Assembly: GCA_023390815.1 (NCBI GenBank)
Contig: JAEWCC010000015.1
Coordinates: 1 to 64,000 of the forward strand
Source of the DNA: Bacillota bacterium
Lineage (GTDB): Bacteria; Bacillota; Clostridia; Christensenellales; SZUA-584
Direction of reading: 5' to 3'
DNA: 64,000 nucleotides
The position numbers and the translations under genes are program-made. Position 1 is the stretch's first letter, and the number at the start of each line of letters is the position of its first letter. The notes beneath the pieces were generated by a model. That model saw only the letters and a program-made list of their open reading frames with translations. It did not search any database and was not told where the DNA came from. Shown here in pieces: positions 25,111 to 34,037 of this stretch.

Positions 25111-26397
25111 TTATTTCAAGAACCCTTTGTAGTGACGCATCATCAAATGCGATTCCAGCTGCCTTGTCGTTTCGAGCGCCACACTGACCATGATCAGCAA
25201 GCTTGTTGCGCCGAAGCTGGAACTGAATCCTGCCATGGCGGTAAATGCCGTAGGCACTGTCGCAACCAAGGCGAGGAATATCGCGCCGAACAGCGTCACG
25301 CGGGCAAGAATTTTTTGCAGATAATCGGATGTCGGTTTGCCGGCGCGGATGCCCGGTATAAACCCGCCGTTCTGCTGAATGTTCTTCGCGACGTCTACCG
25401 AGTTGAACGTGACCTGCGAGTAGAAGAATGTGAAGAAGAATATCAGCAGCGCGTAAAGTACCATATACAAAGGCTTATCTGAGCCCATCACCGCATCGTA
25501 ACCGGACTTGGCGTTACCGCCAAAGAACTGCAGGATCATGCTCGGGAACTGCAGCAGCGTGATCGCAAAGATCAGCGGCAGAACGCCCGACTGGTTGATC
25601 TTCATCGGGATGTGCGTGGACTGGCCGCCGTACATCTTCCGTCCGATTACGCGTTTGGCATACTGCACCGGAATACGTCGTTCACCCATATCGATAAACG
25701 TGATGCCCGTCACGATGAGTACTGCCGCGATGATAATCACACCGATCGTCCAGTAGGATACGGTGCCTTCGCTGGCGTAAGTAAATATCTTAAGAGTCTC
25801 AATAGGCAGGCGGGAAATGATGCTGATGAAGATCAGCAGCGATATACCGTTGCCCACGCCATTCTCCGTAATACGCTCGCCGATCCATATGATCAGCGCC
25901 GTACCGGCAGTCAGGCACATGACCACCGTGATATATCCCAGTAATTCGGGAGCACCGGTGTTCACCATCAGTGATACGCCTTTTTCATCGGCAGTAGCTT
26001 TAAGCACCAACAGTGTACTGATTGCCTGTATAAGGCCCAGCGCCACACCGACGTACCTTGTGATGGATGCAATCTTCTTGCGGCCTTCGGGGCCTTCCTT
26101 CTGCATGCGTTCCAACGCGGGAATCGCCATAGTCAGAAGCTGCATGATGATTGAACCTGTGATATACGGTGTAATGCCTAATGCAAACAGCGACGCCCCA
26201 GAAAGCGCACCGCCTGAAAACAGGTCTATGAAGTTCCCCAGCGTGTTGCCTGCGATTGTGCTTTGAATAAACGATGCGTTCACGCCCGGTATTGGCACGT
26301 GCGCACCCAGCCTGTAGATCAGGAACATCAGGAGCGTATAGAGCATCTTTTTACGGATATCCGGCACTTTCCATGCGTTACGCAGCGTACTAAACAT
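25111..26397 (-). CDS. secY: Protein translocase subunit SecY
   Basis: 428 residues, ten membrane segments, with plug region and the conserved LGITPYITGSIIMQLL and RRIPVQYAKRV blocks. Central channel of the Sec translocon. Its start codon overlaps the rplO stop by one base (TAATG). Confidence 0.98.
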   Translation of the reverse strand: MFSTLRNAWKVPDIRKKMLYTLLMFLIYRLGAHVPIPGVNASFIQSTIAGNTLGNFIDLFSGGALSGASLFALGITPYITGSIIMQLLTMAIPALERMQKEGPEGRKKIASITRYVGVALGLIQAISTLLVLKATADEKGVSLMVNTGAPELLGYITVVMCLTAGTALIIWIGERITENGVGNGISLLIFISIISRLPIETLKIFTYASEGTVSYWTIGVIIIAAVLIVTGITFIDMGERRIPVQYAKRVIGRKMYGGQSTHIPMKINQSGVLPLIFAITLLQFPSMILQFFGGNAKSGYDAVMGSDKPLYMVLYALLIFFFTFFYSQVTFNSVDVAKNIQQNGGFIPGIRAGKPTSDYLQKILARVTLFGAIFLALVATVPTAFTAMAGFSSSFGATSLLIMVSVALETTRQLESHLMMRHYKGFLK

Positions 26398-26840
26398 TAT
26401 TCAACCACCTCTGCCGTTCCGCCGGCAGCCGCAATCTTTTCCGCGGCCGACTGCGTGAACTTGGTCGCTTTGACGGTGAGCTTCTTGGTGATTTCGCCAT
26501 TGCCCAGCACCTTGAGGCCATCCAGCGCTTTGCGGATGATCCTGGTTTCGAGCAGCAGCTCTGCCGTCACTACCGTGCCTTCCTCAAACACGTTGAGGTC
26601 GCTCACATTGACGATCGCATATTCCTTCGCGAATATGTTGGTGAATCCTCTCTTGGGAAGCCTTCTGCTAAGCGGCATCTGACCGCCTTCAAAGCCCGGA
26701 CGCACACCGCCGCCACTGCGGGCCTTCTGGCCTTTGTGTCCGCGAGCAGACGTTTTGCCAAGCCCGGAACCAACGCCGCGGCCTACACGCTTGGGAGCGG
26801 TCTTTGCACCCGGAGCCGGCTTTAATTCATTTAATTTCAC
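26397..26840 (-). CDS. rplO: 50S ribosomal protein L15
   Basis: 147 residues; the Gly/Arg-rich N-terminal extension (GRGVGSGLGKTSARGHKGQKARSG-like) and GFEGGQMPL motif identify L15. Coupled to secY by a one-base overlap. Confidence 0.98.
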   Translation of the reverse strand: MKLNELKPAPGAKTAPKRVGRGVGSGLGKTSARGHKGQKARSGGGVRPGFEGGQMPLSRRLPKRGFTNIFAKEYAIVNVSDLNVFEEGTVVTAELLLETRIIRKALDGLKVLGNGEITKKLTVKATKFTQSAAEKIAAAGGTAEVVE

Positions 26841-26853
26841 GGCTTGCTCTCCT

Positions 26854-27030
26854 TTATCCCTGCACTTTTACGAGGTGAGCGACCTTTTTGATCATACCCC
26901 GTATCGGCGCGTTATCCTCATGCTCTGCTGTAGTTCCGATCTTGCCGAGGCCCAGCGCCTTTACGGTCTCACGCTGATCCTTCGAATAGCCGATCGGGCT
27001 TTTGACGAGCTGTATTTTGATCTTTGCCAT
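26854..27030 (-). CDS. rpmD: 50S ribosomal protein L30
   Basis: 58 residues, read directly: MAKIKIQLVKSPIGYSKDQR, then ALGLGKIG and IRGMIKKVAHLVKV. Complete and in the standard place between rpsE and rplO. GGAGG-like GAGGCC precedes the ATG at 27030. Confidence 0.97.
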   Translation of the reverse strand: MAKIKIQLVKSPIGYSKDQRETVKALGLGKIGTTAEHEDNAPIRGMIKKVAHLVKVQG

Positions 27031-27039
27031 TTTGGCCTC

Positions 27040-27612
27040 CTACCTGAGCGTATCGACGCTGACGCCGCGCATCTTTGCATACTCTTCCGCGGTTTTAAGC
27101 GCCCGGAGTCCTTCGATGGTCGCCTTCACGCAGTTAGCCGGCGTGTTGGAGCCCTGGGACTTCGTCTTGATGTCTTTGACGCCTGCGAGTTCCAATACCG
27201 CACGCGCCGGACCGCCGGCGATCACGCCGGTACCTTCGGAAGCGGGCAGCAACAGTACGCGGCCGCGACCGAATATGCCGATCACCTCGTGAGGAATGGT
27301 CGTCCCGACCAGGGGCACGGTGACCATGCTGCGCTTTGCCTTCTGCACAGCCTTGCTGATCGCGTCGGGAATCTCCGCCGCTTTGCCAATGCCTGCGCCG
27401 ACCTTGCCTTTTTCGTCACCCACCACCACGAGCGCCGTAAAGCGGAAATTACGTCCGCCCTTAACGACCTTGGCTACGCGGTTAACGTATACGAGTTTTT
27501 CCTTAAACTCTTTTTCTTCTTCCTGCCTGAAGTTCTTTCTGCCGCCGCGCGGAGCTCCCTTCCGGTCGCCATCCTTGCGGTCGCCTCTGTTAAATGCATC
27601 GTTCTTCTGCAC
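27040..27612 (-). CDS. rpsE: 30S ribosomal protein S5
   Basis: 190 residues. An Asp/Arg/Gly-rich N-terminal extension of about 35 residues precedes the S5 RNA-binding domain (VYVNRVAKVVKGGRNFRF) and the C-terminal domain (GNTPANCVKAT-like). Helps fidelity and mRNA unwinding. The ATG has AGGAGG upstream, supporting the extension. Confidence 0.97.
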   Translation of the reverse strand: MQKNDAFNRGDRKDGDRKGAPRGGRKNFRQEEEKEFKEKLVYVNRVAKVVKGGRNFRFTALVVVGDEKGKVGAGIGKAAEIPDAISKAVQKAKRSMVTVPLVGTTIPHEVIGIFGRGRVLLLPASEGTGVIAGGPARAVLELAGVKDIKTKSQGSNTPANCVKATIEGLRALKTAEEYAKMRGVSVDTLR

Positions 27613-27627
27613 CAGACAAACCTCCTT

Positions 27628-27996
27628 TTAAAACTTGAGCCCGGCTTCTCTGGCGCCGTCAGCCAACTTTTGAACGCGTCCGGTATAGAGGTACCCGCCG
27701 CGGTCGAAAACGACCTGATCGATTCCTTTTGCCATCGCCTGCCTGCCGATTTCCATGCCGACGAGCTTTGCCGCTTCGGATTTTGTCTTGCCCTGTACTT
27801 CAGCCTTCAGGGTACCCGAAAGCGTGGAAGCACTCACAAGTGTCACTCCGGCGACATCGTCAATGATCTGCGCATAGATATGATTCGTGCTGCGGAATAC
27901 GTTGAGCCTCGGCCGCTGTGCCGTACCGGAAATCCGGTTGCGCACGCGGATATGACGACCCTGCCGTATCGCATTTTTATTTTCCTTACTGATCAA
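27628..27996 (-). CDS. rplR: 50S ribosomal protein L18
   Basis: 122 residues; RVRNRISGTAQRPRLNVFRS and FDRGGYLYTGRVQKLADGAREAGL are the L18 signatures. Binds 5S rRNA with L5. Confidence 0.98.
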   Translation of the reverse strand: MISKENKNAIRQGRHIRVRNRISGTAQRPRLNVFRSTNHIYAQIIDDVAGVTLVSASTLSGTLKAEVQGKTKSEAAKLVGMEIGRQAMAKGIDQVVFDRGGYLYTGRVQKLADGAREAGLKF

Positions 27997-28011
27997 TTCA
28001 AGCCACCTCTT

Positions 28012-28551
28012 TTACATTCCGGTCTTGCCGACCTTGATCGACACTTCCTCGCCCGCGTACCGTATGCCTTTGCCCTTGTAAGGTTCCGGCGGACGGATAT
28101 CGCGGATGTCGGCTGCGAACTGGCCAACAACCTGCCTTGAAATACCCGACACCTTTATGACGGTGGTGCCTTCGACATCCAGCTTGATTTCGCTGGTTTC
28201 AAAGACCTCAACCGGATGCGAGTAGCCCACGTTGAGCACGATCTTGTTGCCGCTCTTCTGTACCCTGTAGCCTACGCCTACAATTTCGAGCTGCTTTGTA
28301 AAGCCCTGTGTCACGCCCGTGATCATGTTTGCGATCAGCGCGCGGGAGAGGCCATGCATTGCGCGTTCTCTCTTTTCATCCGAGCTGCGCTTGGCGTAAA
28401 CCGTACCATCCTCCACGGTGACTTCGATGCTGGCTGGGATACGCTCGGTGAGCTCGCCTTTATTGCTTTTTACCCGCACCACATTGCCCGCTTCGACCGT
28501 GACCGTCACGCCCGCCGGGATGGGTATGGGCTTTTTCCCGATTCTCGACAT
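28012..28551 (-). CDS. rplF: 50S ribosomal protein L6
   Basis: 179 residues, two L6 repeats; SRIGKKPIPIPAGV at the start and PEPYKGKGIRYAGE near the end. Near the factor-binding site of the large subunit. Confidence 0.98.
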   Translation of the reverse strand: MSRIGKKPIPIPAGVTVTVEAGNVVRVKSNKGELTERIPASIEVTVEDGTVYAKRSSDEKRERAMHGLSRALIANMITGVTQGFTKQLEIVGVGYRVQKSGNKIVLNVGYSHPVEVFETSEIKLDVEGTTVIKVSGISRQVVGQFAADIRDIRPPEPYKGKGIRYAGEEVSIKVGKTGM

Positions 28552-28578
28552 TTTACTCTCCTCCGCAAAAGCGTATTC

Positions 28579-28977
28579 TTACCAAACGTAAGCGATGACT
28601 TCGCCGCCCACGCCCTGCTCGCGCGCTTCCCTGTCCGTCATAATCCCTTTGGAAGTGGATATGATGGCAATACCAAGCCCGCCCAGCACCTTGGGAATCT
28701 CGTCTTTACCAGCGTAAACCCGAAGTCCCGGCTTGCTGATCTTCTTGAGCCCTGTGATGATAGACTCATTCTTTCCGCCGTATTTGAGGGTAATGCGGAT
28801 GGTGCCCTGAGGGCCTTCCTCCTTGCATTCATACCCTTTTATATAGCCTTCTTTGAGAAGGATTCCGGCAATGGCTTTCTTCGTGCGGGAAGCCGGCATA
28901 TCAATCATTTCATGCTTTACTCCCAGCGCATTGCGGATACGGGTCAACATATCCGCTACGGGATCCGTTACAGGCAT
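28579..28977 (-). CDS. rpsH: 30S ribosomal protein S8
   Basis: 132 residues; PVADMLTRIRNAL at the start and GIAIISTSKGIMTDREAREQGVGGE at the end. Primary 16S binder and classical regulator of the spc operon. Confidence 0.98.
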   Translation of the reverse strand: MPVTDPVADMLTRIRNALGVKHEMIDMPASRTKKAIAGILLKEGYIKGYECKEEGPQGTIRITLKYGGKNESIITGLKKISKPGLRVYAGKDEIPKVLGGLGIAIISTSKGIMTDREAREQGVGGEVIAYVW

Positions 28978-29048
28978 CTAAGTTACCTCCTTAATTTCCG
29001 GGGTCCCCGCCGGTGCTTAACCGACAGGTTGGTCTATTGAACAAAGCC

Positions 29049-29234
29049 TTACCAGCTCGCTTTTCTCACACCGGGGATCTCGCCTTTGTAGGCAAGGTCT
29101 CTGAAGCAGATACGGCAGATACCGTATTTGCGCAGCACCGCATGCGGTCTTCCGCAAATGCTGCACCGCGTATAGTTCCTTGTGGAGAACTTGGAACCTC
29201 TCTGCTGTTTAATGATCATCGATTTCTTTGCCAC
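29049..29234 (-). CDS. rpsN: 30S ribosomal protein S14, type Z
   Basis: 61 residues, the short zinc form with Cys24, Cys27, Cys40 and Cys43. Complete, between rplE and rpsH. A 71-base gap to rpsH is the longest inside this part of the operon and holds no obvious signal. Confidence 0.98.
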   Translation of the reverse strand: MAKKSMIIKQQRGSKFSTRNYTRCSICGRPHAVLRKYGICRICFRDLAYKGEIPGVRKASW

Positions 29235-29250
29235 TTGCTTATCCTCCAGT

Positions 29251-29790
29251 CTAACGCTTGAAAGGCATGCCGAGCAGCGTAAGCAACTCTCTGGCTTCCT
29301 CGTCGGTGTTCGCCGTCGTTACGACGATGATGTCCATCCCGCGGATCTTATCCACGTTGTCGTACACGATTTCCGGGAACACGAGCTGTTCCTTCAGGCC
29401 CATCGCGAAATTGCCTCTGCCGTCAAACGACGTGGCCGAAATGCCGCGAAAGTCCCGGACGCGCGGCAGCGCGATGTTCATAAGGCGATCGGCAAACTCA
29501 AACATACGGTTGCCGCGCAGGGTAACCTTTGCGCCTACCTTCATGCCTTCACGTACTTTAAAGTTCGCGACGCTCTTCTTGGCTTTGGTGACCACCGGAC
29601 GCTGGCCCGATATGATCGCGAGATCCGCAACAGCCGCGTCGAGGCTTTTCGGGTTATCCTTCGTGTCGCCGAGCCCCATGTTGATCACGATCTTCTCGAG
29701 CCTGGGGACCTGCATCACATTTTTATATCCGAACTTTTTCATGAGCGCGGGCACGGCTTCGCTCACATACTTTTCCTTTAATCTCGGCAT
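29251..29790 (-). CDS. rplE: 50S ribosomal protein L5
   Basis: 179 residues; VPRLEKIVINMGLG, GAKVTLRGNRMFEF and the closing TTANTDEEARELLTLLGMPF identify L5. Binds 5S rRNA at the central protuberance. Confidence 0.98.
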   Translation of the reverse strand: MPRLKEKYVSEAVPALMKKFGYKNVMQVPRLEKIVINMGLGDTKDNPKSLDAAVADLAIISGQRPVVTKAKKSVANFKVREGMKVGAKVTLRGNRMFEFADRLMNIALPRVRDFRGISATSFDGRGNFAMGLKEQLVFPEIVYDNVDKIRGMDIIVVTTANTDEEARELLTLLGMPFKR

Positions 29791-29805
29791 CTGTCACACC
29801 CTCCC

Positions 29806-30126
29806 TTACTTGTCAAGCGTCTCGCCGCACTTTTTGCACACGCGAACCTTGTTTCCGTTGTCCACCTTAAACCCTAAGCGCGTGGCTTTTCCGCACTTGC
29901 CGCAGACAAGCATCACCTTGCTGGCGAATATGGGAGCTTCCTGATGCACGATACCGCCGGGTTTTCCCTGGCCCTTGGGTTTCTCGTGCTTGGTTACCAT
30001 ATTCACCTTTTCGACGACGACCTTACCGCTGGACGGTTCGGCAACGAGCACTTTGCCCTTTTTGCCTTTGTCCTTGCCGGAGATCACGACGACTTTATCT
30101 TCTTTTTTGATATGCATTTTCGCCAT
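29806..30126 (-). CDS. rplX: 50S ribosomal protein L24
   Basis: 106 residues with the KOW motif DKVVVISGKDKGKKGKV. A C-terminal CGKCGKATRLG ... VCKKCGE pair of CxxC motifs suggests a zinc site, common in Clostridia. Assembly initiator of the large subunit. Confidence 0.98.
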   Translation of the reverse strand: MAKMHIKKEDKVVVISGKDKGKKGKVLVAEPSSGKVVVEKVNMVTKHEKPKGQGKPGGIVHQEAPIFASKVMLVCGKCGKATRLGFKVDNGNKVRVCKKCGETLDK

Positions 30127-30141
30127 CTTTCATCCGCCTTC

Positions 30142-30510
30142 CTACAGCACCTCGGGCGCGAGCGAGATGATCTTCATATATTCCTTCTCGCGAAGCTCCC
30201 GGGCAACCGGCCCAAATATGCGTGTGCCTCTGGGCTGTTTCTGCGTATCGATAATCACGGCCGCGTTGTCGTCAAACCGGATGTAGCTGCCATCCTTGCG
30301 CTTCACGCCGTATACGCTGCGAACGACTACGGCGCGGACTACGTCCTTTTTCTTCACGACTCCGCCCGGAGCCGCCGTCTTCACCGCCGCGATAATGACA
30401 TCACCGATATTGGCTGTCACTCGCTTGGAGCCGCCGAGTACCTTGATGCACTGTATTTCCTTGGCGCCCGAATTGTCCGCCACCTTCAGGCGCGTCTGGG
30501 CTTGTATCAT
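30142..30510 (-). CDS. rplN: 50S ribosomal protein L14
   Basis: 122 residues; MIQAQTRLKVADNSGAKEIQCIKVLGGS is the invariant opening. At the subunit interface. Confidence 0.98.
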   Translation of the reverse strand: MIQAQTRLKVADNSGAKEIQCIKVLGGSKRVTANIGDVIIAAVKTAAPGGVVKKKDVVRAVVVRSVYGVKRKDGSYIRFDDNAAVIIDTQKQPRGTRIFGPVARELREKEYMKIISLAPEVL

Positions 30511-30536
30511 AGCTAACGCCTCCTCAAAATTCTTGA

Positions 30537-30794
30537 CTACTTAGCGGCTTCGACAACCTCTACGAGTCTCCATCTTTTATCCTTGCTCAAAGGCCGCGTC
30601 TCAGTGATCAGCACTTTGTCGCCGACCTTCGCGACGTTTTCCTCGTCGTGGGCCTTATACTTCTTGGTCAGTGTGACCGTCTTGCCGTAAAGCGGATGTT
30701 TGGCCTTACGGACGATCGCCACCACAATCGTCTTATCCATCTTATCGCTGACAACGACGCCAACTCTGGACTTGCGGATTCCTCTCTCTGCCAT
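30537..30794 (-). CDS. rpsQ: 30S ribosomal protein S17
   Basis: 85 residues, OB fold; KSRVGVVVSDKMDKTIVVA and KVLITETRPLSKDKRWRL are S17 signatures. Confidence 0.98.
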   Translation of the reverse strand: MAERGIRKSRVGVVVSDKMDKTIVVAIVRKAKHPLYGKTVTLTKKYKAHDEENVAKVGDKVLITETRPLSKDKRWRLVEVVEAAK

Positions 30795-30805
30795 CGCTTA
30801 TCTCC

Positions 30806-31009
30806 TTAGTTCTGCGCCGCTTTGAGCTCGCGCTCGCGCAGTATCGTCTTGACTCTGGCGATATCCTTTTTGGTGGTGTTAATCACCATGACATTGCCGA
30901 GCTGTCCCGTCGCGTTCTGAAAACGCAGGTTGAAAAGCTCCTGCTTCAAGTCCTTCAGCTTGAGTGTCAGCTCGTCACTGCTCATTTCATGCAGCTTACT
31001 TGCCTTCAT
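30806..31009 (-). CDS. rpmC: 50S ribosomal protein L29
   Basis: 67 residues from the ATG at 31009, which gives the family-typical MKASKLHEMS start; an ATG at 31021 would add four residues. The start lies inside the rplP end (14-base overlap). Two-helix protein near the exit tunnel, docking site for SRP and trigger factor. Confidence 0.95.
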   Translation of the reverse strand: MKASKLHEMSSDELTLKLKDLKQELFNLRFQNATGQLGNVMVINTTKKDIARVKTILRERELKAAQN

Positions 31010-31499
31010 TCTGCTCACCATCCGTTCCTAGTTCGCCTTCCGCCACGGGCTTTTCTTTAAAGCTCATATGCGAGAATGCATCCGCGTCGAAACCTTCATT
31101 CTTAATTACCTTGCACTTGATGGGCAGCTTGTATGCCGCGAGGCGAAGCGCCTCGTGCGCGATCTCTTCGGATACGCCCGCCATCTCAAACATCACGCGG
31201 CCCGGCTTGACAACCGCGACCCAGTATTCCGGGGAGCCTTTGCCGGAGCCCATGCGCGTCTCGGCCGGTTTTTCCGTGACCGGCTTGTGCGGGAATATCT
31301 TAATCCAGACATGTCCGCCACGCTTGATGTATCTTGTCATCGCGATACGAGCCGCTTCGATCTGATTGCTCGTGATCCACGCGCACTCCATTGCCACCAA
31401 ACCATATTCGCCGTAGGTGACCGTATTGCCCTTCATGGCCTTGCCCTTCATGCGGCCGCGATGTACTCTCCTGCGCTTAACTCTTTTTGGCATTAACAT
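30996..31499 (-). CDS. rplP: 50S ribosomal protein L16
   Basis: 167 residues, about 25 longer than usual because of a C-terminal Glu/Gly-rich tail (after residue 140) that runs into rpmC. Core motifs MLMPKRVKRRRVHRGRMKG and ARIAMTRYIKRGGHVWIKIFP. Overlaps rpsC by 23 bases. Confidence 0.97.
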   Translation of the reverse strand: MLMPKRVKRRRVHRGRMKGKAMKGNTVTYGEYGLVAMECAWITSNQIEAARIAMTRYIKRGGHVWIKIFPHKPVTEKPAETRMGSGKGSPEYWVAVVKPGRVMFEMAGVSEEIAHEALRLAAYKLPIKCKVIKNEGFDADAFSHMSFKEKPVAEGELGTDGEQNEGK

Positions 31500-32175
31500 T
31501 TTTGTTGCCTCCTTCCGCGGGGGTCTTAAACTTGTCTCTCAGCGGATTTCCAAGAATCTCACCCTTGTATATCCAAACCTTGCAGCCAATCTTGCCGTAG
31601 GTCGTATCCGCTTCCGCGAAACCGTAATCGATATCCGCTCTGATCGTCTGCAGCGGGATCGAACCGTCGTGGTATTTTTCGCTGCGAGCGATTTCAGCGC
31701 CGCCCAAACGACCCGCGCAAACCGCCTTGATACCGAGCGCTCCGCCCTTCATCGCACGGCCGATCGCCTGCTTCATGGCGCGACGGAACGAAATACGGCG
31801 TTCGAGCTGCTGGGTGATGCTTTCGGCAACGAGCTGCGCCTCAATATCGGGGCGTTTGATCTCGATGATGTTCAAAACCACGGCTTTGCCGGTCTGCTTG
31901 GACAGCTGCGCTTTGAGGATATCCACACCCTGTCCGCCCTTGCCGATCACGATGCCCGGCTTGGCGCAATATACGTTGACCGTGAGCTTGCTCGCGGCTC
32001 TTTCCGTCTCGATCTTGGAGACGCCGGCGGCGTAGAGCTGCTTTTTAAGCTGCTTGCGGATGACGTTATCTTCCTTGATGTTAACCGCGAATTCGCCTTT
32101 TCTTGCAAACCAGCGGGCGTTCCAATCCTTGATCACGCCTACGCGCATGCCATGCGGGTTAACTTTCTGACCCAT
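31477..32175 (-). CDS. rpsC: 30S ribosomal protein S3
   Basis: 232 residues with KH domain (GKGGQGVDILKAQL) and GAEIARSEKYHDGSIPL. At the mRNA entry channel. Starts three bases after the rplV stop. Confidence 0.98.
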   Translation of the reverse strand: MGQKVNPHGMRVGVIKDWNARWFARKGEFAVNIKEDNVIRKQLKKQLYAAGVSKIETERAASKLTVNVYCAKPGIVIGKGGQGVDILKAQLSKQTGKAVVLNIIEIKRPDIEAQLVAESITQQLERRISFRRAMKQAIGRAMKGGALGIKAVCAGRLGGAEIARSEKYHDGSIPLQTIRADIDYGFAEADTTYGKIGCKVWIYKGEILGNPLRDKFKTPAEGGNKNVNAKKS

Positions 32176-32178
32176 AGC

Positions 32179-32577
32179 TTACGATTCCTCCTTGACTGCA
32201 CTGTCCAGAATGATGGTGATGTGGCTGGAACGCTTGCGAATGCGAGCGGCTCTGCCTTGCGCCCTGGGGCGGAAACGCTTGAGCGTCGGGCCCTGGTCCG
32301 CAAACACCTCTGCCACAACGAGGTCGTCCCGGAGCAATCCCTGATTGTTTTCCGCGTTGGCGATTGCGCTGTTCAGGAGCTTCTCCACCACCGGGCTTGC
32401 AGCCTTGGGCGTAGCTTTGAGTATCGCGACCGCTTCCGTGACCTTCTTGCCGCGGATCAGATCTATCACAATTTTGACTTTGCGGGCGGATATGCGGACG
32501 TACTTGACTTTCGCATTCGGCCGCTTGTCTTTTTCCTGCTGCCTTGCTTTCGCTTTTTCTCTCTGACGAGTTGCCAT
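32179..32577 (-). CDS. rplV: 50S ribosomal protein L22
   Basis: 132 residues; a charged Lys/Arg/Gln N-terminal extension of about 20 residues precedes the core VKYVRISARKVKIVIDLIRGK. The beta-hairpin loop lines the exit tunnel. Confidence 0.97.
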   Translation of the reverse strand: MATRQREKAKARQQEKDKRPNAKVKYVRISARKVKIVIDLIRGKKVTEAVAILKATPKAASPVVEKLLNSAIANAENNQGLLRDDLVVAEVFADQGPTLKRFRPRAQGRAARIRKRSSHITIILDSAVKEES

Positions 32578-32598
32578 TTTCTACTCCTCTCCGGACTA

Positions 32599-32877
32599 CT
32601 ACTTGGAACCGGTCTTTTTATCGCCCGCGTGCCCGCGGAAGGTTCTCGTCGGCGCAAACTCGCCCAACTTGTGCCCTACCATATCTTCAGTCATATATAC
32701 GGGCACGAACTTCTTACCGTCATGCACGGCTACAGTATGCCCCACCATATCCGGAAAGATCGTAGACGCCCTCGACCATGTTTTCAGCACCTTTTTTTCG
32801 TTTTTCTCGTTCATCTGCTGCACTCTGGCCAGCAGTCTCGGATCCACGAAAGGTCCTTTTTTAACCGATCTGCTCAT
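32599..32877 (-). CDS. rpsS: 30S ribosomal protein S19
   Basis: 92 residues; SRSVKKGPFVDPRLL and GHKLGEFAPTRTFRGHAGDKK. Complete, between rplB and rplV. Confidence 0.98.
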   Translation of the reverse strand: MSRSVKKGPFVDPRLLARVQQMNEKNEKKVLKTWSRASTIFPDMVGHTVAVHDGKKFVPVYMTEDMVGHKLGEFAPTRTFRGHAGDKKTGSK

Positions 32878-32892
32878 ATACTTCTCCTTATC

Positions 32893-33723
32893 CTACTTGT
32901 TCCTGCGCCGTACAATGTATTTGTTCGAAGCGTTCTTCTTCTTCCTCGTCTTGTAACCGAGCGTCGGCTTGCCCCACGGGGTAACCGGGCCGGGACGACC
33001 GATCGGCGCTTTGCCTTCGCCGCCGCCGTGTGGGTGGTCTACCGGGTTCATGACCGAGCCGCGGACCGTCGGACGGATGCCCATGTGACGTGTTTTGCCG
33101 GCTTTACCGATGCTGACGTTTTCCTGATCGATATTGCCCACCTGACCGATGGTCGCTTTGGCGTTCTGCAGGATCATGCGGACTTCGCCGCTGGGCAGAC
33201 GGACCTGCGCATAAGCGCCTTCCTTTGCCATGAGCTGCGCGGCATTACCTGCGCTGCGTACGAGCTGGCCGCCCTTGCCGGGGGTCAGTTCGACGTTGTG
33301 AATCAGCGTTCCGAGCGGGATATCCTTAAGGAAAAGCGCGTTGCCCGGCTTGATGTCGGAGCCTGGTCCCGACATAATCGCATCGCCCACCGAGAGCCCG
33401 TACGGAGCGAGGATGTATCTCTTCTCGCCGTCCGCATACTGCAGCAGCGCGATGTTGGCCGTACGGTTCGGATCGTATTCGATCGTAGCAACCTTGGCCG
33501 GCACGCCGTCCTTGTTGCGCTTGAAATCGATAATGCGGTATTTCTGCTTGTTGCCGCCGCCATGATGGCGGACGGTGATGCGACCGTATACGTTACGGCC
33601 CGCGGTTTTCTTAATGGGTTCCAGCAGCGACTTTTCCGGCGTTGTGCAGGTGATCTCTTCAAATGCGGAGACCGTCATGCCGCGGCGGCCCGGTGAGGTC
33701 GGTTTGTAAATCTTGATGGCCAT
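32893..33723 (-). CDS. rplB: 50S ribosomal protein L2
   Basis: 276 residues; MNPVDHPHGGGEGK near residue 223 is the invariant loop near the peptidyl-transferase centre, and the KTRKKKNASNKYIVRRRNK-like tail is basic. Complete. Confidence 0.98.
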   Translation of the reverse strand: MAIKIYKPTSPGRRGMTVSAFEEITCTTPEKSLLEPIKKTAGRNVYGRITVRHHGGGNKQKYRIIDFKRNKDGVPAKVATIEYDPNRTANIALLQYADGEKRYILAPYGLSVGDAIMSGPGSDIKPGNALFLKDIPLGTLIHNVELTPGKGGQLVRSAGNAAQLMAKEGAYAQVRLPSGEVRMILQNAKATIGQVGNIDQENVSIGKAGKTRHMGIRPTVRGSVMNPVDHPHGGGEGKAPIGRPGPVTPWGKPTLGYKTRKKKNASNKYIVRRRNK

Positions 33724-33743
33724 AGCTTTTTTCCTCCTTCAGG

Positions 33744-34037
33744 CTACTGCGACAGCGAATCGAAGAACTCGATAGATTTGGAGCCCTTCTTGAGCGTCAC
33801 GAAGGCTTTCTTGGTCTCCGGCCTTCTGCCGACATACTGTCCCTGCCGTTTGAGTTTGCCCATGTTGCGCAGCGTGTTGACCTTGGCGACCTTGACGCCG
33901 AAGATCTCCTCGACCGCTTTGCCTATCTGCGTGCGATTCGCGCGGGTGTCTACGAGAAACGTATACTTCTTATCCGCGATATCGTCATAGCTCTTTTCCG
34001 TGAGCACCGGCTTTAAAATGATGTCTCTGGCTTCCAT
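33744..34037 (-). CDS. rplW: 50S ribosomal protein L23
   Basis: 97 residues; DIILKPVLTEKSYDDIADKKYTFLVD opening. At the tunnel exit, docking site for trigger factor and SRP. Its start overlaps the rplD stop by one base. Confidence 0.98.
   Translation of the reverse strand: MEARDIILKPVLTEKSYDDIADKKYTFLVDTRANRTQIGKAVEEIFGVKVAKVNTLRNMGKLKRQGQYVGRRPETKKAFVTLKKGSKSIEFFDSLSQ

Noticed and set aside
31417..33696. 759-codon plus-strand open frame across the ribosomal genes
   Set aside because: Antisense to rpsC, rplV, rpsS and rplB, whose proteins are unmistakable; a codon-bias shadow.
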